Assembly (NCBI GenBank): GCA_003008705.1
Contig: PDUO01000047.1
Span: 276,506-340,505 of the forward strand
DNA: 64,000 nucleotides
Origin: Pezicula radicicola
Taxonomy: Eukaryota > Ascomycota > Leotiomycetes > Helotiales > Dermateaceae
Direction of reading: 5' to 3'
Under the pieces are notes generated by a model. The model did no database searches. It was not told the origin of the DNA and saw only the letters and a list, made by a program, of their open reading frames with translations. Both the position numbers and the translations under genes were made by a program. Below are positions 10,802-23,067 of the stretch, piece by piece (the stretch's first letter is position 1; the number at the start of each line of letters is the position of its first letter).

Positions 10802-12693
10802 CTATGTCTCAAACGGCTTCCTGTCAACCTCGCAGACCTTGCCCCGTGCCGGCATCTCCCCTGTTTGAAAATATCGTCCGATAACACGGTTCATACACGC
10901 ACTCTCCACCGCGTACGTACAGTGCCCTTCCCCTCTCACCTCTAGCACTCCACTGCCCTCCCACATCGCTGCATTCTCATGAGCGTTTGACACCGGCGTA
11001 ACGGGGTCTAGTGTATTCCCCACGAACAATATCGGATGCCTCGTCTTTCCACCCGCATTCCTATAATCAAACTCCCATCTCGGGCGCGTCATCCAACCAG
11101 AGCACTCCAAGCGATGGGTAATCCAGGAGGCGCCAACATATTCTGACTGTGCAGCGAGAGACTCCGCGTATGCAAGCAGAGAGGATTTGTTTGTAGATGT
11201 CAAATCGGGGGCGTCGCTACAGAAGATTCCCGTGGGGACGAACTCACCGTCTCCTGAGGACTGGGGAGTAATTCTATAGTCCGCACGAGATTTATATTCC
11301 GCAATGACCTCTGCGAAGCTACTGCTAACAGGGCTTGCCAAAGCTGCGAGGAGCGTTGCGATTTGAGGGAAACGGTCCAGAGGCTCGTACAGAGACTCGC
11401 GAATAGCTAGCATAACATCACTATAAGTGAATATTTCTGGGCCATGAATCCCAGACGTGCCGATAGAGACAGGATCCTCTTTAATGGCACTGAGGAGATT
11501 GTCTAGACGCTTCTTTATGTCTTGTGCACTGCTACCGCTGTAGAAAGCGCAGTTTGAAGGTCCGGCTCGGTAGCAGTACTCGTAGAATTTACCCACGGTT
11601 TGGTCTGCCCGTAGGAGATTTTTCATCCAGTCACCCCGGTAGTAATCTACTATGTCAACCACGCCGTCGAGTACGAGTCGTGAGACACGGGAGGGCTGCA
11701 GCGCAGCAAAGGTTTGCCCTAGGATAGTACCGTACGAAAACCCCCAGTATTGAAGCACCTCTTCTCCACGCCTCCATCTGGTCCGCTCCAGGATTGCCAG
11801 AGTCTTCTCGCTGCTCTTATCTTCTGCCCTCTTCAGTAGCCGTCTAGCTTCCTGCTCCCGCCACTCGCCATGACGCTCAATAATAGCGACCATGTCGGCA
11901 ACAACAACAGGCGTATTCATGAACTGTGCAATGCCTGTCCCATCATCAGAGCAAGCTTGGCCAAGAGCTTTTGCTCTCGCCCGCATGAGATTGAAGCTGT
12001 GATCAGAACTCTCAAACAAGCCTTCCGCACTAGCCTGAGCATCCCAGATCTGGCGAGCCATGCCGTCTGGAAAACAATGCAAGTGCGGAGTCGAGTTATT
12101 AACGCCTCGGGGATCAAAACCTATCAAGTCGAAATACTTCAGACTGTCATCCAAAGAAGCCAAGTTTGAGCTCTTCGAGGATGCGTTTCGCATGTCCGCA
12201 ATACTTTGAAATAACTTCCCTCGCGTCAAGACCTCGTTCACACCTGAGCCTCCAGGCCCACCCGGATTAATGAGAACAGCTCCGCCATAGCGCGGATTTG
12301 TCACTGGGACCTGCGCGGGTAGACGTATGACTGCAATTGAGGCCCTTGGCCCTGGCTTTGTCTCGTTCCAATCAAGGGGTACTTCCAACCTCGCGCATTC
12401 GTATTCCGCAAAGCACGGCGTGTATACTAGGTGCGGGCTTGGTTTTTGCTATCAGATCTCAGCATCGAATATACAAGCATGGAAGTTTGAGGCTACAATA
12501 CCTCACTCCAGTCGAAAGACTCTGGCTGTTGATCATTCATTAAGCGCCCGAGGCAATGTCGTGCGTCACCCTGAAGCCATGCGTAAATGAGAGCTAGGCA
12601 GAATGTTGCAGCTATCCTGAAGCTCCAGGGCGGAGTCCTTCCTCGCAGTTTTTGTTTTGGGGCTGAAAGGGGGTTTTTAAGGACATCCATCAT
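10802..12693 (-). CDS. alpha/beta hydrolase, TAP-like (S33 peptidase-type)
   Basis: Two exons: 12693-12502 and 12448-10802, with a 53-bp intron (donor gtattg, acceptor gatag). The join gives SFDWSE-QKPSPHLVYTPC followed by ECARLEVPLDW, the hallmark opening of fungal and actinomycete TAP-like hydrolases. The product is about 612 residues. Residues about 24-40 (RIAATFCLALIYAWL) are a hydrophobic anchor or signal-anchor. The oxyanion region is NPGGPGGSG. GFSYG carries the nucleophile (Ser302). The Asp in GNTLDPVTP and the His in GEGHCTY complete the triad, and both lie in the C-terminal TAP-like domain. Relatives release tripeptides or hydrolyse esters, and the substrate here is unknown. The enzyme is probably on the cell surface or in the secretory pathway. 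No co-oriented partner is close. The coding strand turns G-rich toward the 3' end. Confidence 0.87.
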
Positions 12694-14220
12694 TAGGTCT
12701 TAGTGCTGCTAGGGTGGTAGGGTTGAAAGACGACGAGGTTGAGGAAGGGTGGTTGTGGTTGGGGGGGTAACGCTGGTACAGAACAGAACCTGGTACTCGT
12801 AAAAAGTCGAAGCGAGCTATATTCGTTAACTTCCAGGTTCTTCGTGGCCAGTAGCCACTTGAATGAGAGTTCTGCATCCCTTCCAGAAGCAAAACTGAAG
12901 AATTTAAAATGAAAATCTAAAGGTTTCTCAAATAGGGTCAAAATTCAACAATGTAGCAAGCCAATTCTGTTTCGTAGCTGAACAAGTCCTCTGCTTCCAA
13001 CCGGGAAGTAGTCTCCACGTGATCAAGATCCAAAAGAAAAGTCTAGTAACTACCTATTTCCAAGCAATCAAGTAACTTAGCGAGAAAAAGACTTTTTGTA
13101 ACAAATTGTAAACCCATACCGAGCGCCTGAGTAGGTATTAAAGTCAAACATTTGAGCAGTCTTCGAGCAGACACGTGCTTCCTCGGTGTGAGTTCCGAAT
13201 CATGAGCCTCAATACCTATAACGACACACGCAGAACGCAACGAACGACATAGTCAGAAAATACTCCAAATCCTTAAAGTTTACAAGTAATCAATATCTTG
13301 CATCAGCTCGGACTACCACTACTATCACTCTTGACAAGAGACAATCGACCGGGTAAATCGGAAGGAAAGCTGCTTAAACAATTGCGTTCAGATCTCAACA
13401 TCCTGCACAGAACAAGATGTCACTTGAGAAATCGTTGTCAGACCCCAGCCCTATGACACGAACCGTCACTTCGCCTCCACCATGGAAGACAGCAAAACTT
13501 ACCATTCTCTCTCCATAACGACCAAAATTATATTTAACGTTTAAGACAAACGGCACCGCCATATATATTTTTATTCGACGTCGCTTAAGTCCGGGTGTGG
13601 CGTCAAACACTAAGCTAAAATAAACCAATTATTCGATTCGTGATAGTAGGGGTCTCAATCAGCTACATGGCTAATAGAACCTTCTTTTCAACCTCCTATC
13701 ATCCGTTCGTATTACTTCGTGTTACTACGGAGTAGTAATCGCACATCCACACGAGGCAGTCCGGTTAATGGGATTAGCATGTATGGTGATTATACTACCG
13801 AATACGTGGTACCCACTGGATTTCTTCACATAGCGTGTATCTCGTGGTTGGTCTGCAGATCCAAGTATCTCTGTATTTTCAGTTAGGTACAAATTCCTTT
13901 CGTCCCCCAAGATTTCAATCTCTTATCTAGGTCACTCTTTCTATATATACGCCAACGAACTCTAACTATTTCCTTAAACTCATTTACATTATAACTCGTT
14001 TCTAGCACAGGAAAGGGAAAGAACAAAGCACTATCTCTATTGGTACTAGAGGATCACAGTTATAAACTTCCAAGATGAAAAAAAAAAATCTTCAATTTCA
14101 ATCCACTTTATATATCACAAAGCAGACCAGAGAACTGAACACTGCGCTCGACTCGACTGTCGAGATTTATTCTTCCCATTAATACTATAACCGAGGCACA
14201 ACAACAGCCCACCACCCACA
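12694..14220. other. intergenic region
   Basis: No gene was seen. There are several 60-80-codon open frames on the minus strand without domains (for example 12693-12941 and 13395-13628). The segment just before 14221 is A/C-rich and contains short TATA-like sequences; it is the likely promoter of the small secreted peptide gene. Confidence 0.5.
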
Positions 14221-14403
14221 ATGCGATTCTCAACGCAATTCCTCTCAATTTCCGTTGCTTTCCTCACAACGTCCTCCCTTATCGCAGCTGCGCCAGTGCC
14301 TTGCACAGATGTATGTTTCCCCCTCACTCCCCTCTATACTTGTGTACAGTTTACTAATTGGAAGAAACAGAGAACACGCGATCTCGTCCTGCGAGGAACT
14401 TAG
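14221..14403 (+). CDS. very small secreted peptide, hypothetical
   Basis: The ATG opens a classic signal peptide: MRF, then a hydrophobic stretch ending SSLIAAAPVP, with a likely cleavage after AAA. A clear intron follows at 14311-14370 (60 bp; donor gtatgt, TTACTAAT branch, acceptor aacag). Splicing gives exons 14221-14310 and 14371-14403 and a 40-residue precursor ending RTRDLVLRGT, so the mature peptide would be only about 17 residues with one cysteine. Unspliced reading gives 60 residues and the same stop position. The good signal peptide and intron argue for a real or once-real gene. It may be the 5' remnant of a longer secreted protein whose 3' part has been lost, since a strong palindrome begins at the stop codon. 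No family was recognised. Confidence 0.4.
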   Translation: MRFSTQFLSISVAFLTTSSLIAAAPVPCTDVCFPLTPLYTCVQFTNWKKQRTRDLVLRGT

Positions 14404-14433
14404 TATAACCTATAGGTAGCCTATAGGTTATAC
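14403..14433. repeat. perfect 14-bp inverted repeat with 3-base spacer
   Basis: GTATAACCTATAGG (14403-14416), spacer TAG, then its exact reverse complement (14420-14433). It starts on the last base of the stop codon of the small secreted peptide. A related tandem pair of ACCTATGGGT follows directly (about 14439-14459). It would form a stable hairpin in RNA or a cruciform in DNA. It could act in 3'-end formation or be an element footprint. Confidence 0.85.
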
Positions 14434-15560
14434 CAAGTACCTATGGGTAACCTATGGGTACCCATTCCGCAGTCTAGCTTAAACCATACCTGGTGTCTTG
14501 TATAATCTGATACTAAGTCTTTGTTCAACAAAGTAAATCATATCTCGATGTAGCCACATCATTCCATTCTCCTGAAATGCAGCAGCTTCGAATCGAGCTT
14601 GTTCCTGGAATGCCTGGATACATCTCATGTAAACGGCACATATTGCACAGGTTGACACAAAGTCATCAGGGTAAACAGTGGTATACCGCCGAGCGGGCCC
14701 TTTGCTTCGCTATATAGAAGAGCAGCAGGGACAGGAATCAAATGAATCTCCCCAACGACCAGGAAGACTAGTGCACACTGTTCAACGATCTGTCTATAAT
14801 CGGTGAGTCGTCAGGCATTAGGTTTCGGTGAACACTTGGCCCCGGGGGCGGTTCTATCGGGCTTTGACTGATTCGTGGTTTGAAGGCAGACAATAGACAG
14901 GAAGGCCTGGACTGGTCTTTTCTAGACCGATATGTTGGTCGATAGATGCACCTTGGTTCAAAGCTCTGATCAGCTTCCGACGATGATGTGCTAAAATTAA
15001 CTGTAGACCCAGACATGGCTCTTATCTTAGACAAGCAATTTCTGTGGCGAGGACGTGAAAATGTCGACAAATGAACGCGATAGTTTGTGGATTTTTGAAG
15101 GATGCTCCTGCTGACAGTCAGCTTACTGCCTTCCCTCACCTCCGTTAATCTGCTTCTTAAGATAGATTAAAAGAAAAGCCTTAGAGATAGACTTTATACA
15201 GGATTTCCTAGAAAACGCTATCTAGCTATATTTTACTTACTACTGCATTTTACTTCGGCCGGCTAGGAGCGAAGGCGACCTTAGAGTCCTATGTAATAAG
15301 CGGACGATTACTGATTTCAAATCCGTAGATTTAATGTATCGCGTCTCAATAGTAAGGAGATACAGAGAAGTGTTCAATTACCAAATTTCTAAATAATACG
15401 TAGAAGTAAAGCCAGTCTTCACAACAATCTACATAGGCAGGGTAAAACACATCTATGCATCTAACAATAAAAGCAATGTCTCACCAGCCTAACCTCAGAA
15501 CCTTCACGTCTAGCTTCTGGTTTACAAGGTAAAGACAGATGTAATTGTGTACGCGAGTCT
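14434..15560. other. intergenic region between small peptide and AAAP transporter
   Basis: The region includes an unrecognised 123-codon minus-strand open frame at 14768-15139 (Ser/Arg/Pro-rich, no domain). From about 15130 to 15520 the sequence becomes AT-rich with few open frames, like a RIP-mutated relic. Nothing else can be supported. Confidence 0.45.
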
Positions 15561-17681
15561 TTAGACAGGGGATGCACACCCAAAAGAAGTAGCAACGGTT
15601 CCATCAGGACCAAAAACCTGAATCAATCCCTCAATAGCAGCCCAAGCACCCATTCCAGAAGTAGCTAGACCACCGAGGAAGTAAATGACATTAATGATAT
15701 TGATATGCCAGTTTTTGAAGAATCCACGAACCCATCGTTTGTAACCGGTATCATGTCTAGTCGTGATGCCCGTGTGGGGATCAAATCCTTCGCCTGGCAG
15801 TGCAGCATCGACTTGACATCTGAAACCGATGTATAGGAGCGCGGGGAAGGTGTAGGTAAAGTTGAGGATGAGCAACGAGCCGACGAGACCGGAAATTCCG
15901 TTGAGGTTGGGAACGGCGGCGGCGATGAGGAAGGCAATTACCCAGTAGACAGGGCCAAGCGCGTACCACATCCATCGACCTCTCCTGGTAGTAATTTCAG
16001 GAAAGTGGAAGATCTCCTGGAAAACTTCGATATAGATTGTCTTCATGCCAATATTGAAGTAAAGCACTGGTAGTATAAGTTTAGACATATAAGAGAAATG
16101 CAAGTATAGAGGAACTTACAGCATGCGATTGCTCCTGTTATCAATCCTAGGATATTATTCACTTGTTGCAACTTAAGGGGCTGAATGACGTTTCCGATAT
16201 TGGACGCAGAGTATTGGCCATATTGGCTGTAGACCTGTACGGAAGGAGATAATTAGTTGAGATGAGCTAAATGCTAGTTTAGATAGTTAACTTACAAAGG
16301 CACCGAAGAAGATGTAGACAATTCCAATAAAGAGCTGTGCACAGAGCATTCCTTTCCAGAAATCCATTGGATGGCGCATCTCAGCCAGGAAAGCTATGAA
16401 GAGAAGAGCACCACCCCAGCTGTCTAAAGTCATTGTTAGCCAAAATTAGTGACGGATGGGGCCGGGGGAGAAACGTACAAACCATCGAGTTGATTCCATT
16501 GAACTGTCCGGCGAATCCAGTTGCCTGTTGTTGGTACTGATCTGGTGGAGGGCCGGCGAATGTCTTCACGGCTTCGATACTCTTAATCCGCGTTGAGTTT
16601 GTGATGACCTCGTAGTCGATTCCGTAGTGAGCAGAGGCTATCATGCTATCATTGCACCATTAGTATGGCATCCAAGATCAGGAAGAACCAATCTCGCAAC
16701 AAGACTCTCACTCACATCATAAGAAAGCAGACAATATTCAACCACACAGATAGATTTGCCAACCACCCAATACGCTGCAAGCTTCGAATGCTACCAAAGA
16801 CGATACCGACGACGGTGAAAATAACCATACTAGCAATAAAGCAGAGCTTTTCTGATGCCAACTGCGCAATAGTCGTGCCACATCCGAGAATCAGCACGCA
16901 AACTGTCATGAACTGCTGCAGTGACTGGGCCAAGTTGATAAAGTGGCGAGATTTGGCACCAAAGACACGATAGTAGGTATCTCCAAAACTCTGCAGGGGA
17001 TACCGGGAGGAGTCCAGTGCCAGGTACACTTTCCACAAGATCCAGCCACTGAAGCCAGCGGCTGCACCAAAGATGAAATAGAGGGATACACCAGGACCGT
17101 AACCCACACTGGCAAAAACAAATCTACATTGGAACTAGGTTAGCAAAGCCTACTAGCACCCTAACACATAACATTCCGAAGCTTGAAAAAATAATCAATA
17201 CTTACGGAGTACTCGACCAACCAAGAATATCCGTAGTAATCAGAAAGAATATAGTTCCCCAACTGGCCGTCTTCAAAGCTCGGGCTGCTTGCTGCCATTC
17301 CTCGGGTGTTACCTTGACCGAGGGATCATCGTGTGGGCCAACAACCGCCTGAGCACCTTTTTCAACTCCAGCGCTTTCGAGGTTTTCGAGAGCGATCCGC
17401 TGCTCCTCCTTCTTCTTATTATCATGATGGATTCCCTTCGAGAATCGACCCTTTATGACCTTGCTAGCCGTCAATGGACCTCGCTCTTCGACATAAATTC
17501 GATTCGCTTCAAGCTCCTCAGCGCGCTCAATCTTGGCCCAGTAAACATATTCTTCAAAAGTGACAGTTGGGTCGACACGAGCTAAAAGACCCCATGTGCG
17601 CTGGTGGATCTTGTTAGCCTGGGGGTCCAAAATATGAGGCCTCTGATCAGCTATGGGTTCGATCCCAGCGGTGGTGGACAT
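15561..17681 (-). CDS. amino acid transporter, AAAP family
   Basis: A multi-pass amino-acid/proton transporter (Aa_trans, AAAP/AVT type). Six exons were resolved from splice sites and frame: 17681-17206, 17123-16716, 16645-16479, 16423-16296, 16234-16120 and 16066-15561. Introns are 53-82 bp and the spliced product is 599 residues. The first 145 residues or so are hydrophilic and charged. TM1 begins near SWGTIFFLITTDILGWSS, followed by PFVFASVGYGPGVSLYFIFG, as usual for filamentous-fungal members with a long cytosolic N-terminus. Later segments include CVLILGCGTTIAQL, GGALLFIAFLAEMRHPMDFW and RGRWMWYALGPVYWVIAFL. It probably moves neutral amino acids across the plasma or vacuolar membrane; the substrate cannot be told. 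All exons are open and in phase, so the gene looks functional. Confidence 0.9.
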
Positions 17682-20628
17682 GGCGACTGTAGCTTATGAG
17701 CTGGAGGTAGTCGAATGTGAGAAGAAATGAGCGATGGGAACTGAACTTTCTGGAAAAGGGAGAGAAAGTGGGATGGCAATATATAAAGAAAGCTGCATAC
17801 ATGACCCAATGGCCCAAAGTCGAGGTACACAACAGGCGTGTTACTGCACTCGCCATGTCGTAATCCAATCATTTAATCGGCAAATGAGGTAAAATTCGCA
17901 TATGATAAATTGATCGCTTATCCATTGTCACCTCCCTGATATGGCATGGGGCCTCGCCTCCAATCGCAGTCAACTTTTTTTTATCGGTCATGGATTCAAG
18001 CTTCCTAAACGGGGTTGTACATCGTACCACACGACCCCAGGATATCCAAACAACACCCATGGCAACACGAATACCCGAGATACAGTATCAGTTCATGTGA
18101 GCTGCCGGGCCTCGATCACTGGCGCTCTGTACCGCAAGGATCTCTGATCAACATCGTTTAATGAGCCCTTGCCACGCTTACAGCTTGCTTCCCCAGGTTC
18201 AAAGCTACTGTACAGATGGCCAGATGCTGATACCTCGAGCCAGTCTACCGTGGAACCAAGCGAATGAGGAACAACAGAAGCGCAATGGAATCAACACGAT
18301 AAGCATAACTGAGTGACAGAAGCAGCAATTTACTGTAGGAAGTCAAGAATAGTAGATGAGCAATCAATCAATCAATGTGGCGTTGGATATAACTGTTGAG
18401 TTTGTTGCTTACAGATTGTGACAGATCATGTTGGATAGGAATAGAAGGCGCGAATAAGCATTTCGATTGGAATTGGATGGTAGATTCTGCTTGTGCCACA
18501 GCTATACATTGGTGTTGTATAGATAAGGTATGGAAGGTGGAAAAACAAGCAATGCCATTGGAAATTGAGGCGTGGTTGAGATCTTCAGAGAAAGCTTCTT
18601 ATCTCTTGGCAACACTTGGCGTGATAGTCTAGGCTAAGCAGATCCCCTGTACGAAAATACCAGATTTTTGGTGCTAGGCCCCTTTGCAATATCAATTAGG
18701 CATTTTTCTAGATAATTTATCTTTTTTTGGTTCTATTGTAGTAGTAAAACAATAAGATTTCAATGTGCTCGCTTCGAAATGATTTTGTGCTGACTTGGAC
18801 ACTAGTTCACGCGACTCAGTTCTCTCGGCAAATTGTCATATTCCCCTCAACTCATTTAATTTACTTTCCTGCACTCCCCCTCCAACATGTCTCTAAGCGA
18901 CCTTGGCAGACATTGCTGATGGAGTGCATTGCAGCCAGGCAACAGGCAAGCTTTTCCCAATCAAGTGTCTCCTGCATTGCCATCACACACCACATCCTAA
19001 CTTGTGGATGCATTCTAAGCCGTTGATGTGTATCCACTTCCACTTGGGAATTTGGAAGGCGTCTAACTCGTCCCGCTCAGTATTCCTCATTCGAAGGCTC
19101 AGAGAAACTCTTCAATGGTGTTAGAGCTTGTACATAGGCCAATCCTTTCCGAACTATTATTAATATACGAGTACTGTTGAGATGAGAACCTGCCTAAATC
19201 GGAAATCTATACTCGCTGGAGGCTTCTGCTCAAGACTGTCAGCACTTTTGTAATATGCGCAAAATTACTAACACTTGAAGGAAAGAAATATATTGAAGAA
19301 AATATACTTTTATAACCTCGGTCTCCCTACCAAGTCTTAACGTAGTAGTGCTGTGTATTGAAGATCCTCTCAGCGATCCTTACCCTTGGTACAATACCTT
19401 GCTGCAAGATGCAACTTTATCAGGGAGACATCGACAAAGAAACAGATCTTCCTCGGCTCCCGGCACCGCCCTGCAAGGAGAGCACTGTCATGTTCGGAAA
19501 TACTAAGGTGTGTATGTAGTTTGTTAGAGTTCCAGAACTCCTCTGTTCTTCGGGACAAATACCTTTTCCGTCAGCCTAGTTGATACAAGCTTTTCTCTCC
19601 GATCATAAAACTAACATAAGCTAGTTACTTGGTATTGAAGTTTCGTTATTTAATACCAAGTCTGCTGACATGCTTAATGCTCGTATTTGTTGTCATTTTC
19701 GTTCTAACACTTGCAAATAAAGGTTGGCTTTTTTTTTCCTTCCGGGAAGAATCATAGCTACCTGTAATGTTAAGATAGGTTTTAGTCAACCGATAATAGT
19801 TTAATTAGCTATAGCCCACTTTAAACTCTTTATTTTACAAATAATTCTTCCATAGCTCGCTCCAACTCGGCAGCGCCGCAATGGTCTGTAGCTTAGGGCG
19901 AAAATCAGATTATGTAATGCTTGCCAAATCCCACCTTCTGAATAGTCGCTCCCTCAACTTCTTTCTTAACTAGCACTAGTTTAGCTGTCTGATATCAAGG
20001 GGAGATGCGTTTAGCCCCATGGGGTATGTTGTTGACTTCTAATAGTAATATGTAGTATCCGAAGCTGGGCTTTAAGCCTTGAATTATATTTTGGTTTTTC
20101 CTGTCGCTACCTCCTAGAGCAGAAGCGCATACTGTTTTGTTTTGAAAAGAGAGTAGAGACATCTTATCAACAATATTAGGCAAGTCAAATTAGAAATGGC
20201 GAGATGAAGGTGGGAAAAAGTGAACAGAGACTGTTGAGTTCGGAAACCCATTTAGACTCGTCGGCTACAACTGTCGTGACTCTCTAAAATTAGAAAAAAT
20301 TATAAGACCGCTATAACTCGCTTTCTTAGTAGCATGCTAAATGGACATAATGACTAACTGATAACTTCCCAAAATTATACATTCGTGCTCACTGAATGCG
20401 TTGAAGGTTAAAAGCTCGCATTATGCTCGATCTAAAAAGTAATATACTTTACACAATTAAAATCAAAGAATCCTCGTTGTCAGTACTTGTAAGACACCCT
20501 TTAATACAAGCCCAGCATACGTCATCGGGAACCACAAAGGTACGCTGTCCTCGAGAAATACACAACGTTGTAGCGGCAAGACGAGCCTGCCAGTTCTTGA
20601 AAGCTCGAACAATAGCAATATGTGGAGA
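17682..20628. other. long AT-rich intergenic region
   Basis: No gene was seen in this 2.9 kb. The first 200 bases are the likely promoter of the AAAP transporter, on the minus strand. Short open frames around 18396-19124 and 19370-19583 overlap on both strands and carry no domain. From about 18640 onward the sequence is AT-rich. Confidence 0.5.
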
Positions 20629-21560
20629 TTATTCTAGAAACTCATCCCATGTATCGATCGATGTAAGTTCAAGTGGAATAGAGATTTCATGCTTCTCCTC
20701 CGGCTGGGCCTCCAAGTTCAGTGGATCTGGATCCAAAATTTCTAAGTCCGCCAACTCTGCAGGTCCCTCTACCTGTGACAACGAGCAACTGCAATAACAC
20801 CGCTGAAGTAACGAGCTGTCAAGTGCTGAGAGAACATCTAGGTCAGCTATCCATTCGCCCTTATCATGAACCCAGATTAAGGATTCGAGAAAGAATGCTG
20901 CATTATCACAAGCGCCATGAGATCCGATGTTGATTGACTGGTCATATCCAGTAAAGGCAAGTTCTAATTGAGTCTTCTCAAACTTGTCTGATATATTACC
21001 ATCGAAGTCGTCGTGGAGAATAAACCTATACTTAGAAACATCAGGCTCACGCACTCTCGGGGTCGCAGGTAGGACTAGCATGGCTAAACCTGGCAGCCCA
21101 ATATTACCGATGATCTGTTTGAGCTTGTTAGAATCATGAATCTCTGCAGGGTCAGAGATCAGAGGGCATGGTGCGTAGATAGAATCTCCAGAGGATTATG
21201 CCATAACATGTTTTAGTTCTTGAGGGGCAATGTTGTACGAGCTAGACTCGAAGTACGCTATGCATGAGAACGTACTTTCCCGAGCCATTCTGGGAGTACG
21301 CTAACGTTGCCATGCTCAATTTGAAGCTGCAAAGTCGGCCCAGTCACGGCTTCCTTTTGCATCATTTAAATTGTTCTCAGGTCGCCATCATCCTCGTCAG
21401 TGCCATCGTCCGTATCTATAAAGGGTCGCAGTCTAGATTTTGGATCCTGCAAGTCGCTAGTATCATCGGTCCTGAAGGACGACGCCCATGACATCTGGTG
21501 CAACGGCAGATTTAGAATCTGGAGCGATATGGAAGCGCCTGGTTTCATTAGTATTTTCTC
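20629..21560 (-). pseudogene. decayed gene of an unnamed fungal protein family
   Basis: The minus strand reads a continuous protein-like path interrupted by stops and a frame change. It starts with an acidic stretch near PFIDTDDGTDEDDGD (from about 21548) and continues through LQLQIEHGNVSVLPEWLGKV. Next comes RSHA, then a TAG near 21265, then SSL. After a shift it reads YNIAPQELKHVMA, then a TAA. It continues with APCPLISDPAEIHDSNKL and GNIGLPGLAMLV into the 150-codon open frame 20629-21081 (YRFILHDDFDGNISDKFE, HGACDNAAFFLESLIWVHDK, GEWIADLDVLSAL). The pattern recalls a large uncharacterised family I associate with Leotiomycetes, where GEWVADLD-like and GNIGIPGLAML-like motifs recur. I know no function for it. 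Confidence 0.5.
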
Positions 21561-23067
21561 TTAAGGCTATGGTGGATAATTGTGAGCTAAAGCTCAGCTG
21601 GTGCGACTGAACTGTGGCTTAAACAGCAAGGTATGACATTAGGTAGATGAAGCTCAAGATAGTGATACTACAACCAGATAGTAGATGGAAGAGGGGCACC
21701 GAAATTTCCCTATGTAGCTCTAGAGATGACAGTTATTCTGCAAGAGTATACAGAGAGTACACATAGAAAATGGCGTTGTTTTTAGAGCCCATATGGCGTA
21801 AAAGCTAACAATATACTGGCGTCGTTTGCTTCAATGACGAAGAGTAGAGGTTAGATGCACCCCAATTATTGAAAAAAGGAAACTGGTTCAGGATCGAAAA
21901 GGCGAGCAAACTAGACGAGAGAAGAATAGCACCTCTTTCGCCTTCTCGGATTTTATTGCTGTAAACAGCAACATAGAATGCAAGACTAAGCGAGCATCTA
22001 TAGTTTTGAAGACCGATGCTTATTTATAAGTCATAAGGATTATGTACTTCATAACTAGTATCGAGTTAGAATCATTCTGGGTTTGACCTTAATAATTACG
22101 CTCAAAGGTATAGGTACGAAATACATAGTTCACCCTTCTTCCTGGCCAGTGTGAATTGTGCCACTGTATAATGTGCGTGGGTTTTTGTTCGGCTTACAAA
22201 TTGGGGTCTTCAAAAAAATGTCTACTCTGAATATGTACGTAAAACAGTGTTGAACCTTGTAATAGAGCGACATTTTTGTAGGATATTGATCTTTTACCTG
22301 TTATTCTATTATATTTTTGCTACTTTTTTCTCTGAAGTTAGCCCTCCTACATTCTTGTTAAAACAGTTTTGGCAGATTTAGTTATATATTCATACGTATT
22401 TCTCTAGTATTTCTATGAGCATTTTGATATAGTGCTCAGTACCTAAGAGGCTAAGTAGCTCTTAATATAGATCCCGTAGCGACGAGTTCATACTTCTCTC
22501 AGTTTAAGAATCCATTCTGGAAATTCATAGTCGAAGCAAAACTACAAACCATTTAAGATGTTCGGCCAGATATAACAACTGCACAGGTACACAAATAGAG
22601 TAACTGCAGGTGGTCTGATTTCAGTACTCCGTAAATCGGTGTTATTTGGCAAGGAATAAGTTTAGCGAGGGTCACCGCGAGACGACTCAACGAAGACAGG
22701 AACATCATTTTTTAAACAATGGAGAATACTCTGATTCAAGCAAATTGATCTGCCGTTCCTCCGTTTAGTGCGGGCCACCATAGGTACCGGTATGTACGGT
22801 AGTTGTCTGGATGATCAAGGTTAATTAGCCAAATCTCATGATTGACTTAAGGATCTTCATGCGGACCGATGCGGACCGAAACAAAACCCCGCCAATGCGC
22901 AGTCTTCACAACCATGTTTCAAGTATATACATCGAATATATAAAGACATGCGACTTTCCATAAGGGATGGATTCCAACAGCCTAAACCTTAGAGGGTTCT
23001 TACATCACATCCTTTCCTACACACTTTCCAATAGCGATTCTGCCTGTCTAGGTATTTTCAATTCGCC
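21561..23067. other. AT-rich intergenic region and GH16 promoter
   Basis: There are no open frames of note in this 1.5 kb. It is AT-rich up to about 22700. The segment before the GH16 gene contains GCGGACCGATGCGGACCGA (about 22861-22879), a tandem GCGGACCGAT-type motif, and a TATA box at 22937-22945. Confidence 0.5.
22937..22945 (+). promoter_or_regulatory. TATA box of the GH16 gene
   Basis: TATATAAAG lies 123 bases upstream of the ATG at 23068, a normal core-promoter distance plus leader. It is assigned from motif and spacing. Confidence 0.55.

Noticed and set aside
20423..20797. 124-codon plus-strand frame
   Set aside because: It lies opposite the better supported minus-strand relic at 20629-21560 and has no recognisable content.
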